Notes: generated from the letters alone by a model not told the origin. 64,000 nt of DNA from Verrucomicrobiia bacterium (GCA_014239365.1 JAAZZB010000012.1:1-64000); one strand, 5' to 3'; shown: positions 54,301-63,188, counted from the stretch's first letter. Numbers and translations: made by a program.

Positions 54301-57300
54301 TCCATTTCCGCATCCTTTTCGTTGAGCGTGGCTTCCACGTGGCTGACGAGTGCGGGCGGAATGCCAAAGGCAAGCGCGCGTTGGGCGGCGTCGCCGGTGT
54401 GTTTGATGAGAAACTTTACCTTCGCCGTGGCTTGACCGGCTTGGGGGAGTTGCACTTCCAGTTTGTTTCCAATGCGGCGCAGCGTGGCGCCGGTTTGCGT
54501 GCAGCTAAAGGTATCGATGGCGAGATGCTCGCGGAAGAGCGTGAACGCTTGCGCATCGGCGCGGGCATCGAGCGTGAACGCCGCCTCCACCACGGCTACT
54601 TTCGGATGCACGGTCACGGTGTACGTGGCGGACACCAAACTAACGGTGTTGGTGCCGGCGTTGGCGCGCACGCCTTTGGCGTCCCACGTATCAAAGGAAA
54701 GTTGCCGCCCGCGATCCCAGCGCACTTCGCGGGCGATCTTGCCGTTGGCGTGCCATTGGCGCGCGAGGCCGTGCGGCTCGCCTTTGGCCCACGGCGTTTC
54801 GGCGGATTTTTTTCCATTCGGATGCCACGTGATTTGGTTGCCGTGGAGTTTGCCGGTTTGATAAATCTGCTGGCCCGAGCGCGTGCCATCGCGGCGCCAA
54901 CTGGTTTGGGTTCCGTGCAGCTTGCCGCCGGCGTACGGGCTGCTCGATCGTTTGGAGCCGTTCTCGTGCCACAACATTTCCACGCCGTGCAGTTGGCCTT
55001 TTTGGTAATGGCTCTCGATGCGTTTTTGTTGATTGGCAAATAGGCCGGTGACAATGCCGCTGAACGGCGCGTCCGCATTCACTTCAAAACGCGTGCCGTT
55101 GCGATCCTGCAATTGCGCTTCCGAAATGCGCTTGGGGCCAACGGCTTTGGGTGTGAGTAAATCGATGAGCGTTTGGCGAATTTGTTCCGGCGTGAGCTTG
55201 GCCGCGGGCGCGGCCGGTTGCGCGCCGAGCGTGCCTTGGAGGCCGAGGAAAATCGCCAACGCCGCCGTGGCCGCGGCCCCGCCTGAAGTGCTGCCGCCGG
55301 TGCTACTGTCGTCATCGTTGGAAATTTCTTCCGTGGGTTCCGCCGGTGTGGTTTGGCATGCTTGGCACGTGGGCCAGAAATACCAAGTGACCCACGCCAG
55401 CACGGCGAGCCCGAGCGTCCAGAGGGTGCAGGCGAAAAGTTGGTGGACGGATTGTTCGTGAAAACACGCCCAAATCACCGCGCCGTAGGCCATCGCGATG
55501 CCGCCGGTGATGACGAGCGTGTGGCGATTTTCCGGCACGCGGAATTGCCGCCACAACACCCACAAACCGGTGAGCAATGCGAGCAACTGAAACAATCCGC
55601 GCCGCACTTTGCGTTGATCTGCATCCATCACTTGTGCCTCGATGATCATCGCGTCATCGCCCGATTCGCTCGAATGAATGGCTTTGGTGAAATTAAACAC
55701 GCGGCCATTGGCGGGGATCGTCTGCCGCACACCGCGAATGCCCTGCACCATCGGGGTGCGTGTGGAAGTATTGCCGGGCCCGCGACCGGCGGTGGCGCCT
55801 TCGCCCATACCGCCGCCGGGCATTCCGCCGCTCATCCCGCCGCCGCCGCCCATACCGCCGCTGCCGGGTAAGTTGCCGCCCGCAGCTGTGCTACCGCCGG
55901 GTAATCCGGTGGTGGGATCAACTGCTCCGCTGTCGCCCGGTTTGCTTGGTTGCGCCGGTTTCGGTGCGAGGGATTTGGGTGGGGATGGTTTGCTTGAGGC
56001 GGTTTCGGTGGGCATTTCGTATTTGCCTCCTTCGGCGCGTTCTTCCCCTTCGCTTTCGCCGCCGCCGCCGCGCTCACCGGGAGAGCGGGCTTCGTCATCC
56101 GCGCCCCAACTCTCGTTGGATCCCATATCCGCATCACCGTCAGCCGTTTGGAAAACTCTGGATGAACTTCGGGCGACTACCGGCATCAGGATTGCGCTGA
56201 TGACGAGCAGCGCGATCAACGCACCCATGCCAATCAGCAGCGCTTTGCGGCCTTTGCGCAGGGCGAGCTGTAACAGGCCGAAGGCGATGCCAAAAAAGAC
56301 AAGCAGTCCCACCACGGAACCCCAATGAGTGCGGCGCAGAACACGGTTAAAATCGCGCCACACGTTGACCCAGCGATAGGGCTCAGCGCGTTGGGGAACC
56401 ATGTTGCCGCCGAAATCGAACAGCTCGTGCGAGGTGGGGTCGAGGTAAACCTGCCACGCATTGCCGGTGTGCGGGAGATCCGGGCGCGGGGCTTCGAGGC
56501 GGAGATCCACCGGCGCGAGGCTGGCGAACGCGCCGCGTTTGCGCACTTCACCGGCGAGTTCCTCGGTGTACATGAGTTCCACATAAAATGCGTGGTTGCG
56601 ATTGAGACTCGAAGGGAGCGGCACCAGCACTTTACCATCGGCATCAGTACGGGGCGTGACCGATTCGCCGTCCACACTCGTGTAGGTGAGCTTGGCCTTG
56701 GCGGGCAGGGTGATGCCCATGAACTGGCGGTTGGTGTTTTTCACCGTGTACGCGGCGAGCGTGATGAGCTGGCCGTCGGGATTGATTTGTGTGCGGAGCA
56801 GCGTGCGGTCCGCCACGGCGTCGAGGCCTTCCTCGGTGGTGTGCTGATTGATCGCCACGGGCAGCCGCGCGGGTTCGGCATCATATTTATAGGCAAACAA
56901 AATGGAGCGATTGACCACACCGCGATCGGCTTCGTCCAGCTCGCCGGCATCGATTTGGCGCAGGCCGGTTTTGGCGGGGTTGGGGGTCAGCTCGATGTTC
57001 GATGCGCCGGTGAGGGCGAGCGTGCCGGTGACGCGCTCGAGGTGTTGCGGCAACGCCACGCCGAGCGGTTGGCTGCCGGCGTTGCTGTCAAACTGATTGT
57101 CGTAACTGATCACGAGGGTGTAGCCGTCCCATGCTTTTTCCTGCAGCGTGAGCGTCCAATCCACCGTGGTGCCATCGGCGGCGGGCACGGGTTGGCGGGC
57201 GCGGATGTTTGCTCCGGCGAACTCCACATTTTTCCAATCATTAGTGCCCGGCACGCGGACGGTAAACGTTTGCACGCCTTGATTGACGATGCCAAAACGA

Positions 57301-58919
57301 ATGGTGGCACTGCCGCGCAAAAGCCCATCGCCAATGGTGGCGAGGTTGAAGACTTCGGCGGTGACAATGGCTTCAAGGCGTTCGGCGGAAAAGGTGACCG
57401 ACCAATCCGGCTGCGTGGCGGTGAAGGCGAGGGCTTCGGCTGCGCCGGCGGCTACCTCGCGCGCGGAACGCAACGTGCCGCCCGAGAGCCGCAATCCCGC
57501 CGAAGCGCGCGCGGTGATGCGTGCGGTTTGGCGGTCCAACGCGAACGGCTCCTTCGCGCGCGCGGCGAGATTGAGTGGCAGCAACGTAAAGTTGGCCTGC
57601 GATTTGTCGGCCGGTTTTTCCAGCTCCACCGTGACCAGGCGATTGCCCAGCACGCGGCTTTGGAATTGGAGTGTGATGAGGCCGGTGGCGGGGTCGAGCT
57701 TCCAATCGGTGAGGCCGCTGCTGGTGACGTTTGCCACGGTGAATTTATTGGTGCCGGTGAGCACGGCGGCGTTGCCGAGCGTGAGCGAATAAATACCGGC
57801 CTTGGCGACTTTGAGGGTGACGCGGTTGTAGGCGCGCAGGCGGGTTTCGGAAAGGTGCGCGTCCACCGCGCTGTGCGCGCCCACAGCGGGCTCGATGCGT
57901 TGGGTGGTGACCGGCAGCGCAAAGGGCGTGCGGCCAAAGAACCGCCACGCGCCGATTTGGCCGGCGGCGGCGTTGACTTTGCGGAGGCCTTGGACGGTGC
58001 CGGTTTCCACGGTCACATCCTCGGCAGTGAGCTGGAGATTGCCGCTCTCACGTTCCACGCCCAACGGCGCGGGCGGGGTGAGGCCGGCGGCCGCGGCGGC
58101 GAGCGGTTGCTCGGACTGCAGAGTGAGCGCGTAAGTTTTTTCAGCGGGCTGGACGAAATCGATATTCAACGTGCCGTCGGTCACGGCCCAGTTTTTGATA
58201 TTTTTACCATCGACTTTTGTAATCGATTGCCCGGCCGGCAGCGCGACGGTGAGGTTGGTGGGTTTGCCCTGAAGGATGTCGTAGTTTAACCGCGTGGTGA
58301 ATTTGGCAACCGTCGGGTTGAGATGAATGGTGGCGGCGGTTTGGGTGGTCAATAAAACGCGCCGCACTTGCTCGGTCACTTTGGTTTGCCAACGCAGCGA
58401 AACTTTGCGGTCCGCCCCAAGCGCGCCGCGTACGGCGGCTTTGTTTCCCGCGCGCGGGAGGGGTGTGCCGGAGAGGAGCTCGAGTTCCTGTCCGTTACCG
58501 GCGACGGCGGCGGTGAGTGCGCCGATGGTGGCGGGTGGGCCGGTGAAATCGATTTGCCGTAGCGGATCTTTTTTGGTGATGCGCGGCAGGAGGTTGAGGG
58601 AGAGATTATATTGGCCGGGCTTCTCGACGATGAGCTGGTAGCCATCGCGAATGCGCGCGAGGCGCAGGCCGGCGGGGAGTTTGGGGTCGATGATGGCCAG
58701 CTCGCCCTGAAAAAGCGTGAGCGCGGTGGCGACGGTGTTGGTGCTCTCCACCTTGAGCGCGGCGGTGAAGTTGGCGGCGTCGTCGGTGAGCTGGCCGGTG
58801 TAGCGGATTTCGTGAACGACAACGGGGCCGGTTTTGGGCGGCGTGGGCGGCGCGGCTGCGGCGTGCAAAATGTTGAGGGTGAAAAAGAAAGCGGGGATGA
58901 GGGCGATGTTTTTTTTCAT
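51363..58919 (-). CDS. Giant duplicated membrane protein with MORN-like repeats
   Basis: A 2518-aa protein with a signal peptide (MKKNIALIPAFFFTLNILHA). Residues about 30-865 are a large beta-rich exterior region, helices lie at 869-888 and 893-913, an acidic and Gly/Met-rich linker at about 914-1060, helices at about 1103-1122, 1133-1155 and 1160-1180, and a signal-like stretch (AALAIFLGLQGTLGAQP) at about 1213-1240. Then come MORN-type repeats (about 1293-1406; GQLHGVEMLWHENGSK, GKLHGNQITWHPNGKK), a second beta-rich region (about 1420-2300), a charged coiled-coil-like segment (about 2290-2440) and a C-terminal helix (about 2486-2507). The two beta regions are homologous: for example VEFAGANIRARQ (about 562) and VEFEGKDIRSRQ (about 1983). 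It may be two ancestral envelope proteins joined. The role is not known. It is divergent from an ECF sigma gene. Confidence 0.85.
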   Translation of the reverse strand: MKKNIALIPAFFFTLNILHAAAAPPTPPKTGPVVVHEIRYTGQLTDDAANFTAALKVESTNTVATALTLFQGELAIIDPKLPAGLRLARIRDGYQLIVEKPGQYNLSLNLLPRITKKDPLRQIDFTGPPATIGALTAAVAGNGQELELLSGTPLPRAGNKAAVRGALGADRKVSLRWQTKVTEQVRRVLLTTQTAATIHLNPTVAKFTTRLNYDILQGKPTNLTVALPAGQSITKVDGKNIKNWAVTDGTLNIDFVQPAEKTYALTLQSEQPLAAAAAGLTPPAPLGVERESGNLQLTAEDVTVETGTVQGLRKVNAAAGQIGAWRFFGRTPFALPVTTQRIEPAVGAHSAVDAHLSETRLRAYNRVTLKVAKAGIYSLTLGNAAVLTGTNKFTVANVTSSGLTDWKLDPATGLITLQFQSRVLGNRLVTVELEKPADKSQANFTLLPLNLAARAKEPFALDRQTARITARASAGLRLSGGTLRSAREVAAGAAEALAFTATQPDWSVTFSAERLEAIVTAEVFNLATIGDGLLRGSATIRFGIVNQGVQTFTVRVPGTNDWKNVEFAGANIRARQPVPAADGTTVDWTLTLQEKAWDGYTLVISYDNQFDSNAGSQPLGVALPQHLERVTGTLALTGASNIELTPNPAKTGLRQIDAGELDEADRGVVNRSILFAYKYDAEPARLPVAINQHTTEEGLDAVADRTLLRTQINPDGQLITLAAYTVKNTNRQFMGITLPAKAKLTYTSVDGESVTPRTDADGKVLVPLPSSLNRNHAFYVELMYTEELAGEVRKRGAFASLAPVDLRLEAPRPDLPHTGNAWQVYLDPTSHELFDFGGNMVPQRAEPYRWVNVWRDFNRVLRRTHWGSVVGLLVFFGIAFGLLQLALRKGRKALLIGMGALIALLVISAILMPVVARSSSRVFQTADGDADMGSNESWGADDEARSPGERGGGGESEGEERAEGGKYEMPTETASSKPSPPKSLAPKPAQPSKPGDSGAVDPTTGLPGGSTAAGGNLPGSGGMGGGGGMSGGMPGGGMGEGATAGRGPGNTSTRTPMVQGIRGVRQTIPANGRVFNFTKAIHSSESGDDAMIIEAQVMDADQRKVRRGLFQLLALLTGLWVLWRQFRVPENRHTLVITGGIAMAYGAVIWACFHEQSVHQLFACTLWTLGLAVLAWVTWYFWPTCQACQTTPAEPTEEISNDDDSSTGGSTSGGAAATAALAIFLGLQGTLGAQPAAPAAKLTPEQIRQTLIDLLTPKAVGPKRISEAQLQDRNGTRFEVNADAPFSGIVTGLFANQQKRIESHYQKGQLHGVEMLWHENGSKRSSSPYAGGKLHGTQTSWRRDGTRSGQQIYQTGKLHGNQITWHPNGKKSAETPWAKGEPHGLARQWHANGKIAREVRWDRGRQLSFDTWDAKGVRANAGTNTVSLVSATYTVTVHPKVAVVEAAFTLDARADAQAFTLFREHLAIDTFSCTQTGATLRRIGNKLEVQLPQAGQATAKVKFLIKHTGDAAQRALAFGIPPALVSHVEATLNEKDAEMELPTGVTAKTDATGDATTLTGIIGANDSLRLTWKPRVQKAREIAATVFVQNASHVTYQRGLVRTRTQLDYQVTQGELRRVRVQLPPATAGHKLMRVTAPDLRNWVMGDGADDSVLVVNLAKPATQNWQLVLELEQPLAAPPNDAAVTVPHALDVKRENGLVGLQAGDDLGLTVAQSVNLTKKNTEDFTAVVKATQPIHVFSYLNTFTLAARVAAVQPRLEAEVRQHFHVGANALHLTSHVNYTIKKTGVFNLAFALPEGYRVEKVHGANIARTNLIEGRLEVTLSQRTMGAYGVRIDLQQQQSLAATVAVAGVHPLGTHKLTGFVAVGSEPGLEVSAGVAQGLTEIPAAELPSRQPNAPGHAFGAMPFTLGANVLAYKHITTMPDDSLGWSLTVNTARRPVWVTAEVVNNLKVNETHLEGRTVIRYTIKNAPTQEFRIRVPEQFKNVEFEGKDIRSRQVDADTATDWIVRLQNKKMGTYDLALTWEWKDWSLSKTNQFTFTGPQVQGTQMPAGQSPVDPTVERETGWVTVQVANTTPLQVEEATAVVDPLAAMDAANLPERAQMDPPPALTYQYLRPGWQLAVRVNQFETAAVLQTSITAARFTSVLTQDGRMLTQARLQVVNNGGQTMTLELPDSKDRLWSAFVAGQAVRAARTQKGAHLLPLEQSENNTAFTVEFTYESSTPFPDGSGQVKLESPRLNVPLQDAQWQLHLPRDYKYTDFEGSMTHSKRRYGYPQPTRHSRQSTLSSTPQTEAMSNDDMDARGYESKTRADEKDKRDEQSKLFSSTLKNTVDNIKSGNVEDANKYLGQARRQDASNPNSDRKKLKELERQVRQLQALKLNESQFEFNNRNSARYAQQANLPSQNQKGQSQSSAQHAGDNAEAALEQVEMLQKSQELTERTVAPLHITLPLHGTVHQFTQSLQMKPGEPMTIEFEAVNTEDPDWLIALGALLLALAILYGFVKLTRTALHKPESKPVTE

Positions 58920-59099
58920 AGCTTAAAAGGGCCTTGGCCGATTCTGTCATATTCGCGCCGCGATGCAACGAAAAGCCACCGATTCGTGGATGACAAAGAT
59001 GACACTTAATGGACGGGAGCAATGGCCCGCATCCTCCCGTCAATCTCACTCAGCATTCCGCGCTGGAAAGATGCGCGAAATCGCGCTACCTTAACGGGA
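58920..59099. promoter_or_regulatory. Divergent regulatory region of the giant protein and ECF sigma genes
   Basis: A 180-bp intergenic region between two divergent genes. It must hold both promoters, but no -35/-10 pair stands out on either strand, and no convincing ECF-type GAAC-like box was found. Purine-rich GACGGGAGC (about 59015-59023) and CATCCTCCCGTC (59030-59041) form a small inverted repeat. Confidence 0.45.
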
Positions 59100-59726
59100 A
59101 TGGATCTGGACGCCGAACGCGAGATGATCCAACGCTGTCGTGACGGAGAAGACGACGCGTGGGAAGAACTCTTTGCCGAGCATTACGCGGCGGTGGGGCG
59201 TTTTGTGTTCCAACTCGCCTCGGACCTCTCGCGCGAGGATACCGATGAAGTGTGCCAGGAAGTCTTTCTTTCGGTTGTAAAAAACCTCAAAGGCTTCAGC
59301 GGACGCAGCCGGTTGCAAACCTGGCTCTTCCGCATCGCCGCCAACAAGAGCCGCGATTATCGCGCCAAACTCCACGCCGCCAAACGCGGTGGCGGCCAAG
59401 TGCCGCTCTCATTGCAGGCGGAGGACGACGAAGGCAATCGCCTGCTCGACCCCGCCAGCCCGTTGCCCTCGCCGGATGAGGAAATGACCCGCGACGAAAA
59501 ATGGCACCTCGTCGGCCAAGGCCTTGAGGAACTGGGCGGGCCGTGCCAGAAAATCTTGGAACTCCGCTATTTTGGCGATTTGAACTACCGCGAAATCAGC
59601 GAAACACTGGAATTAAACGAAAAAACCGTCAGTTCCCGGCTCAGTAAATGCAGGGATAAACTGGAGATAGTGATGCGCCGGCTATTTTCTAGGGAGAAAA
59701 CCGGCGCAATCCCGTCTAAAAAGTAG
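59100..59726 (+). CDS. ECF-family RNA polymerase sigma factor
   Basis: A 208-aa sigma-70-like protein from ATG 59100; an open extension to 59022 is unlikely. Region 2 (DAWEELFAEHYAAVGRFVFQ, DTDEVCQEVFLSVVKNLKGF, LQTWLFRIAANKSRDYRAK) and region 4 (GPCQKILELRYFGDLNYREI, SETLELNEKTVSSRLSKC) are both complete, joined by a longer acidic linker (LSLQAEDDEGNRLLDPAS). It probably directs transcription of envelope genes, with the giant protein the first candidate. It is coupled to the downstream gene by 7 bp. Confidence 0.92.
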   Translation: MDLDAEREMIQRCRDGEDDAWEELFAEHYAAVGRFVFQLASDLSREDTDEVCQEVFLSVVKNLKGFSGRSRLQTWLFRIAANKSRDYRAKLHAAKRGGGQVPLSLQAEDDEGNRLLDPASPLPSPDEEMTRDEKWHLVGQGLEELGGPCQKILELRYFGDLNYREISETLELNEKTVSSRLSKCRDKLEIVMRRLFSREKTGAIPSKK

Positions 59727-59733
59727 GCAGAAT

Positions 59734-61098
59734 ATGTCTGAACAAGAAAACAACAAGATGGAAGCGTGGCTGAAAGCCTACCGGCAACAGCGGCGCGACC
59801 AATGGAACGAAGACCCCGTGGAGCTTGATGAGCCCACCCGCGCGATGTTGATGGCCGAAGTGCGCCGGCAGAATTCAACGGCAACGGCGGCATCAACGGC
59901 GCCCGAAGCCACCGCTGCGCCCACGCTCGGCTGGATGCGCTGGGCGCTCGGCGGGATGACCGCTGCCATCGTGGCGCTCGGTGTTTCGTCCCTTTCGCAA
60001 TTTCAATCCGAGTCAGATTCAATGGCTCGAGCCAACCCCGCTTCATCCGAAGCCTCACCCGAATCTAATGCTCAAATCAAAGCGGGCACCGCCGATGCCT
60101 CGCTCGATGACGTGAACCGCGATGAGGCCAAAGCCATCGCCGAGGCCGAAACGGCGGGCGGAGTGATGGGCGGAATGAGCGGAGGTATGGGCAGAACGAG
60201 CAAAGGAATGGCCGCCAAAGGTTCTGTGCCCGGCTCATCCGGCAATAGCGGCACCGTGCAAACCGTGCCTTCGCAAATCGCTCCCACTCATCCCGCGCCG
60301 CGTCCCACGCCGGTTCGGAATATGCCTTCGCGCCAAAACATAGCGATGGAAAACGGCAACTACTACAATCACGCCCGCGAGATGCAGCTGAATTTCGCGC
60401 AGCAATCCCGCGCCCGTAGCGATGCCCGTGGTGGTCCCGGTGGTTCTGCAATGCGGATGGCCAAGTTAAAGGAATTGCCCAAACCCGTGCTCGTGAATTT
60501 TGAACTCAAGCGCGTCGGCAACACCATCCGCGTGGTGGACGGCGATGGCTCGGTCTACACCGGTACGGTTATCAACGAAGAAGCCCTGCCTGAAGCCGAG
60601 GAACGGCAGGCAATGGCATTATCCGAAGGTGGCGAAGGTGCTGGCCAAGGTGCGGGAATCGGCGGAGGCGGCAGCGCGGGCCCTGCAAATCTTGCGGTCA
60701 ACAAGCCCGTTGCAAACGTTGCAGTCACCGTCAAAATGCGCCGAGGCAGCCAAGCTTTTTTCCGCGTGCAAGGCACCAACAAAACGCTCAAGCAACTGGT
60801 CATTCTCGAAGCCACGCTGGATAATTCTGCGGTAAGCAAAAAGGAAGCCGACAAGCCATCGGCCGCGATGGCCACTCGCCCCGCATCCCCACCGAAGCCG
60901 GCGGTTGCGCTCGCACCGGCGTTTGCAGCACAGAATGCGCCGAAGAATTTAAACCGAAATCTGGGAGCCATCCGCGCCATCGCCCGGATGCGTGTGCTTG
61001 GCAACGCGCGCATCGGCAAAGACAATTTTCCGGTCGATGCCTACCTCGACACCAAGGCCGCCGGCAAAACGCCTGCGGATAAGAACAAGAAAAAGTAG
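59734..61098 (+). CDS. Membrane anchored regulator, probable anti-sigma factor
   Basis: A 454-aa protein that follows the ECF gene by 7 bp, the usual place of an anti-sigma factor. A cytoplasmic N-terminus of about 65 residues (MEAWLKAYRQQRRDQWNEDP) is followed by one helix (MRWALGGMTAAIVALGVSSL) and a long low-complexity extracytoplasmic region with Gly-Met stretches (GGVMGGMSGGMG), then a small folded part (VNFELKRVGNTIRVVDGDGS, VAVTVKMRRGSQAFFRVQGT). The cytoplasmic part lacks a zinc-site HxxxCxxC, so this is not a ZAS-type anti-sigma. The Gly-Met-rich linker is like the one in the giant protein, hinting at a shared envelope context. Confidence 0.68.
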   Translation: MSEQENNKMEAWLKAYRQQRRDQWNEDPVELDEPTRAMLMAEVRRQNSTATAASTAPEATAAPTLGWMRWALGGMTAAIVALGVSSLSQFQSESDSMARANPASSEASPESNAQIKAGTADASLDDVNRDEAKAIAEAETAGGVMGGMSGGMGRTSKGMAAKGSVPGSSGNSGTVQTVPSQIAPTHPAPRPTPVRNMPSRQNIAMENGNYYNHAREMQLNFAQQSRARSDARGGPGGSAMRMAKLKELPKPVLVNFELKRVGNTIRVVDGDGSVYTGTVINEEALPEAEERQAMALSEGGEGAGQGAGIGGGGSAGPANLAVNKPVANVAVTVKMRRGSQAFFRVQGTNKTLKQLVILEATLDNSAVSKKEADKPSAAMATRPASPPKPAVALAPAFAAQNAPKNLNRNLGAIRAIARMRVLGNARIGKDNFPVDAYLDTKAAGKTPADKNKKK

Positions 61099-61121
61099 CC
61101 GAGGTTACCGAGGTCGATGGG

Positions 61122-61592
61122 CTAGCAAATTCTGGAGCAGTGGTTGATGAGCAAGGCGACCGTTTCGTCTCCACCAAAGATTGCGTTGAACAACGCGTTC
61201 AGCAGCGATAGCCCCACCCCCAATACGCCGCCTAATGCGATCAGTAGGCAGAGCCAGAAAACCGAGAGGCACACGCCGAAGATCGCTAGGTGACGCCCGG
61301 TCAGTTGAGGATTCACGGTCATTTGCCTCAACGCGATGATGCCCAGCCCCAGACCGAGCAAACTCGTCACCCCTAAAAATCCAAGCGAACTGCAGCCGGC
61401 ACTGATCACGGCCAACGCACTCACGCGCTCCGGATGGGTGGATTCCGCCGCGGAGGCAGTTTCGGAATCGCCAGCGGATTCTTCGATCAACGGCGGTTGC
61501 TCGCCGTTAGTGGATTTTTCTACGTCGGGCGATTCGGTTTCTGTTTCCACGATTTCTTCAACTTCTACCGGCTCGGGGTTGCGCATTACCAT
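61122..61592 (-). CDS. Small membrane protein, DUF4190-like
   Basis: A 156-aa protein with an acidic N-terminal tail (PVEVEEIVETETESPDVEKS) and two or three helices (SALAVISAGCSSLGFLGVTS, LLGLGLGIIALRQMTVNPQL, LAIFGVCLSVFWLCLLIALG). The spacing and the 'LG..A' patterning resemble DUF4190 proteins, but function is unknown. It converges with the regulator gene. Confidence 0.6.
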   Translation of the reverse strand: MVMRNPEPVEVEEIVETETESPDVEKSTNGEQPPLIEESAGDSETASAAESTHPERVSALAVISAGCSSLGFLGVTSLLGLGLGIIALRQMTVNPQLTGRHLAIFGVCLSVFWLCLLIALGGVLGVGLSLLNALFNAIFGGDETVALLINHCSRIC

Positions 61593-61598
61593 GAGGGA

Positions 61599-62060
61599 TT
61601 ATTCTTCTTCCGCTTTGGGGGCGGGAACGGGTTGCGGTTGGGCAGGTGGTTGGGGAGTGGTGTTTGCTGCGGGCGCAGTGGGTGCGGCCGGTTGTGGTAC
61701 GGGTTTGGTTTGAGCAATGGGTTGAGTCGCCGGTTTTTCTGGTGCGGGTTGGGCCGCTGTTTCAGATTCTTTCAGGGCGGAAAAATCGCCAAACTTGCGT
61801 TTGAAGGTGGCGTCAAAAGGTTTGTCGATCAGCTCGCGTTTGGCGGCTTCGCTGCTGCCGGAGGCTTTGGAGAAAGGCCACGTGATGATATAAAAGCCGG
61901 TTCCTAAAATCGTGCCAGCCAAGCTCACCGGGCGCACTACCACTTCGGCAAGGTACGCTCCACCGGAGCCATCCACGAGGCGTTCGCCGGCTTGGGTTTG
62001 AGTCGCGGGAGTGATGAGCAGCGCCAAGACTGCCCCCAAGAGTATCGCACGGGACTTCAT
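61599..62060 (-). CDS. Secreted small protein with a Pro/Ala-rich C-terminus, unknown
   Basis: A 153-aa protein, signal MKSRAILLGAVLALLITPAT. The core is RPVSLAGTILGTGFYIITWP with a hydrophobic segment, then FDATFKRKFGDFSALKESET and a Pro/Ala-rich tail (QPAAPTAPAANTTPQPPAQP). The family is not recognised. It is probably cotranscribed with the downstream DUF4190-like gene, whose start lies 6 bp away. Confidence 0.6.
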   Translation of the reverse strand: MKSRAILLGAVLALLITPATQTQAGERLVDGSGGAYLAEVVVRPVSLAGTILGTGFYIITWPFSKASGSSEAAKRELIDKPFDATFKRKFGDFSALKESETAAQPAPEKPATQPIAQTKPVPQPAAPTAPAANTTPQPPAQPQPVPAPKAEEE

Positions 62061-62155
62061 GCGGGATTGTGTAGCAAAAATATCCCGGTTTGTCCATGAA
62101 AGAATAGTGAAAGAATAGCATCGCCAATCCGAAGCCCTCCGCGCACCCTTGGCTT

Positions 62156-62638
62156 ATGCTGTTGCATTTCACGCGAGAGGGCGAGGCGTTTGGGCCTTAT
62201 CCGCTGGAAGAAGCGCGCGAGTATCTCAAGCGCGGGCAGATTTTGCCGACCGATCAGGCGTGGTACGAAGGTGCACCCGGCTGGATGAATGTCACCGAAG
62301 TGCCCGGCGTGATCGGCACCGCCACGCCCGGCGCACCGCCGCCCCCCCCGCCCGCCGCTGCGCCGGTGCAAACAGAAGTGACGGCTCGTTACACCTCGGA
62401 CACCACGAAATTTAACAAACGCTTTTTCGATATTGAGATCGGTCGATTCCAAAAGCTCAATCCCGATGGCAATCCCGAGGCGCTCTTTATGCAAACCCGC
62501 GAAGGCGCATTTGCGGTCTTCCGCATTTCTGAAGTGAAAAGTGATCATTGCTTTATCTCCATCGACGTCGGCGGCGCGCGCAAGGAAAAGCGCGTGAACT
62601 ATTTCAACATCCGCGAGATTGAAATTCAGAAGCGGTGA
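62156..62638 (+). CDS. GYF_2 domain protein
   Basis: A 160-aa protein whose N-terminus (HFTREGEAFGPYPLEEAREY, LKRGQILPTDQAWYEGAPGW) is a GYF_2 domain, thought to bind proline-rich or other peptide motifs. After a short Pro-rich linker (GAPPPPPPAAAP) comes a domain (KFNKRFFDIEIGRFQKLNPD, GAFAVFRISEVKSDHCFISI) I cannot name. Its stop overlaps the start of the next gene (GTGA). The kinase-WD40 protein carries the same kind of GYF_2 domain. Confidence 0.72.
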   Translation: MLLHFTREGEAFGPYPLEEAREYLKRGQILPTDQAWYEGAPGWMNVTEVPGVIGTATPGAPPPPPPAAAPVQTEVTARYTSDTTKFNKRFFDIEIGRFQKLNPDGNPEALFMQTREGAFAVFRISEVKSDHCFISIDVGGARKEKRVNYFNIREIEIQKR

Positions 62639-63138
62639 TTTTTTCAAAACTGACAAAACTGATTTTGGTGGCAACACTTCTGGCCCTCGGCTGCGCTACG
62701 GCACCCCCATTAGATGTGGGCTGGCAACCGGTTGAGGATTCCACTGAGCTCACCGCGATGGCTCGGCGGGCGTTTGATTTGGTGAACGCACATCGCACGG
62801 CGCGCGGCTTGCGTGTTTTGAAATGGGACGCCCGCATCGTCCCCGTGGCCCGTCGTCACAGTGCGGCGATGGCGCAGGGGCGGCGGCCTTTTAGTCACCG
62901 TCACTTTCAAAGTCGCGCGCAGGAGATTCGTCGGTTTCGGCCTTTCAGCAAATGCTCGGAAAATTTGGCTCTCAATTATGGCCACGCCGATCCGGCCGCG
63001 CGTGCATTGCAATCGTGGCGCGCCAGCGCCTCCCATCGCGAAGCGATGGAAGGGGTCTTCACCCACACTGCCATCGCCATCGCTAAATCTGCCGCCGGCA
63101 AATATTATTTCACACAATTATTTGTGCGCGCGCGGTGA
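62635..63138 (+). CDS. CAP (SCP-like) domain lipoprotein
   Basis: A 167-aa protein starting at GTG 62635, overlapping the preceding stop. A lipoprotein signal (SKLTKLILVATLLALG then Cys) is followed by a CAP/SCP domain: FDLVNAHRTARGLRVLKWDA, ARRHSAAMAQGRRPFSHRHF, SENLALNYGHADPAARALQS and WRASASHREAME (the SxxHR-like block). Bacterial members are usually secreted; proposed activities are various and none is proven. Confidence 0.82.
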   Translation: MIFSKLTKLILVATLLALGCATAPPLDVGWQPVEDSTELTAMARRAFDLVNAHRTARGLRVLKWDARIVPVARRHSAAMAQGRRPFSHRHFQSRAQEIRRFRPFSKCSENLALNYGHADPAARALQSWRASASHREAMEGVFTHTAIAIAKSAAGKYYFTQLFVRAR

Positions 63139-63188
63139 GTGGATGCGGCGGCTTGCATTAGGGCGGGGAACGGGTAAGATTTTTGGCG

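Noticed and set aside
56325-58289. A long plus-strand frame (654 codons) inside the giant gene
   Set aside because: It is antisense to the giant gene; GC-rich codon bias leaves this frame open. No domain was recognised.
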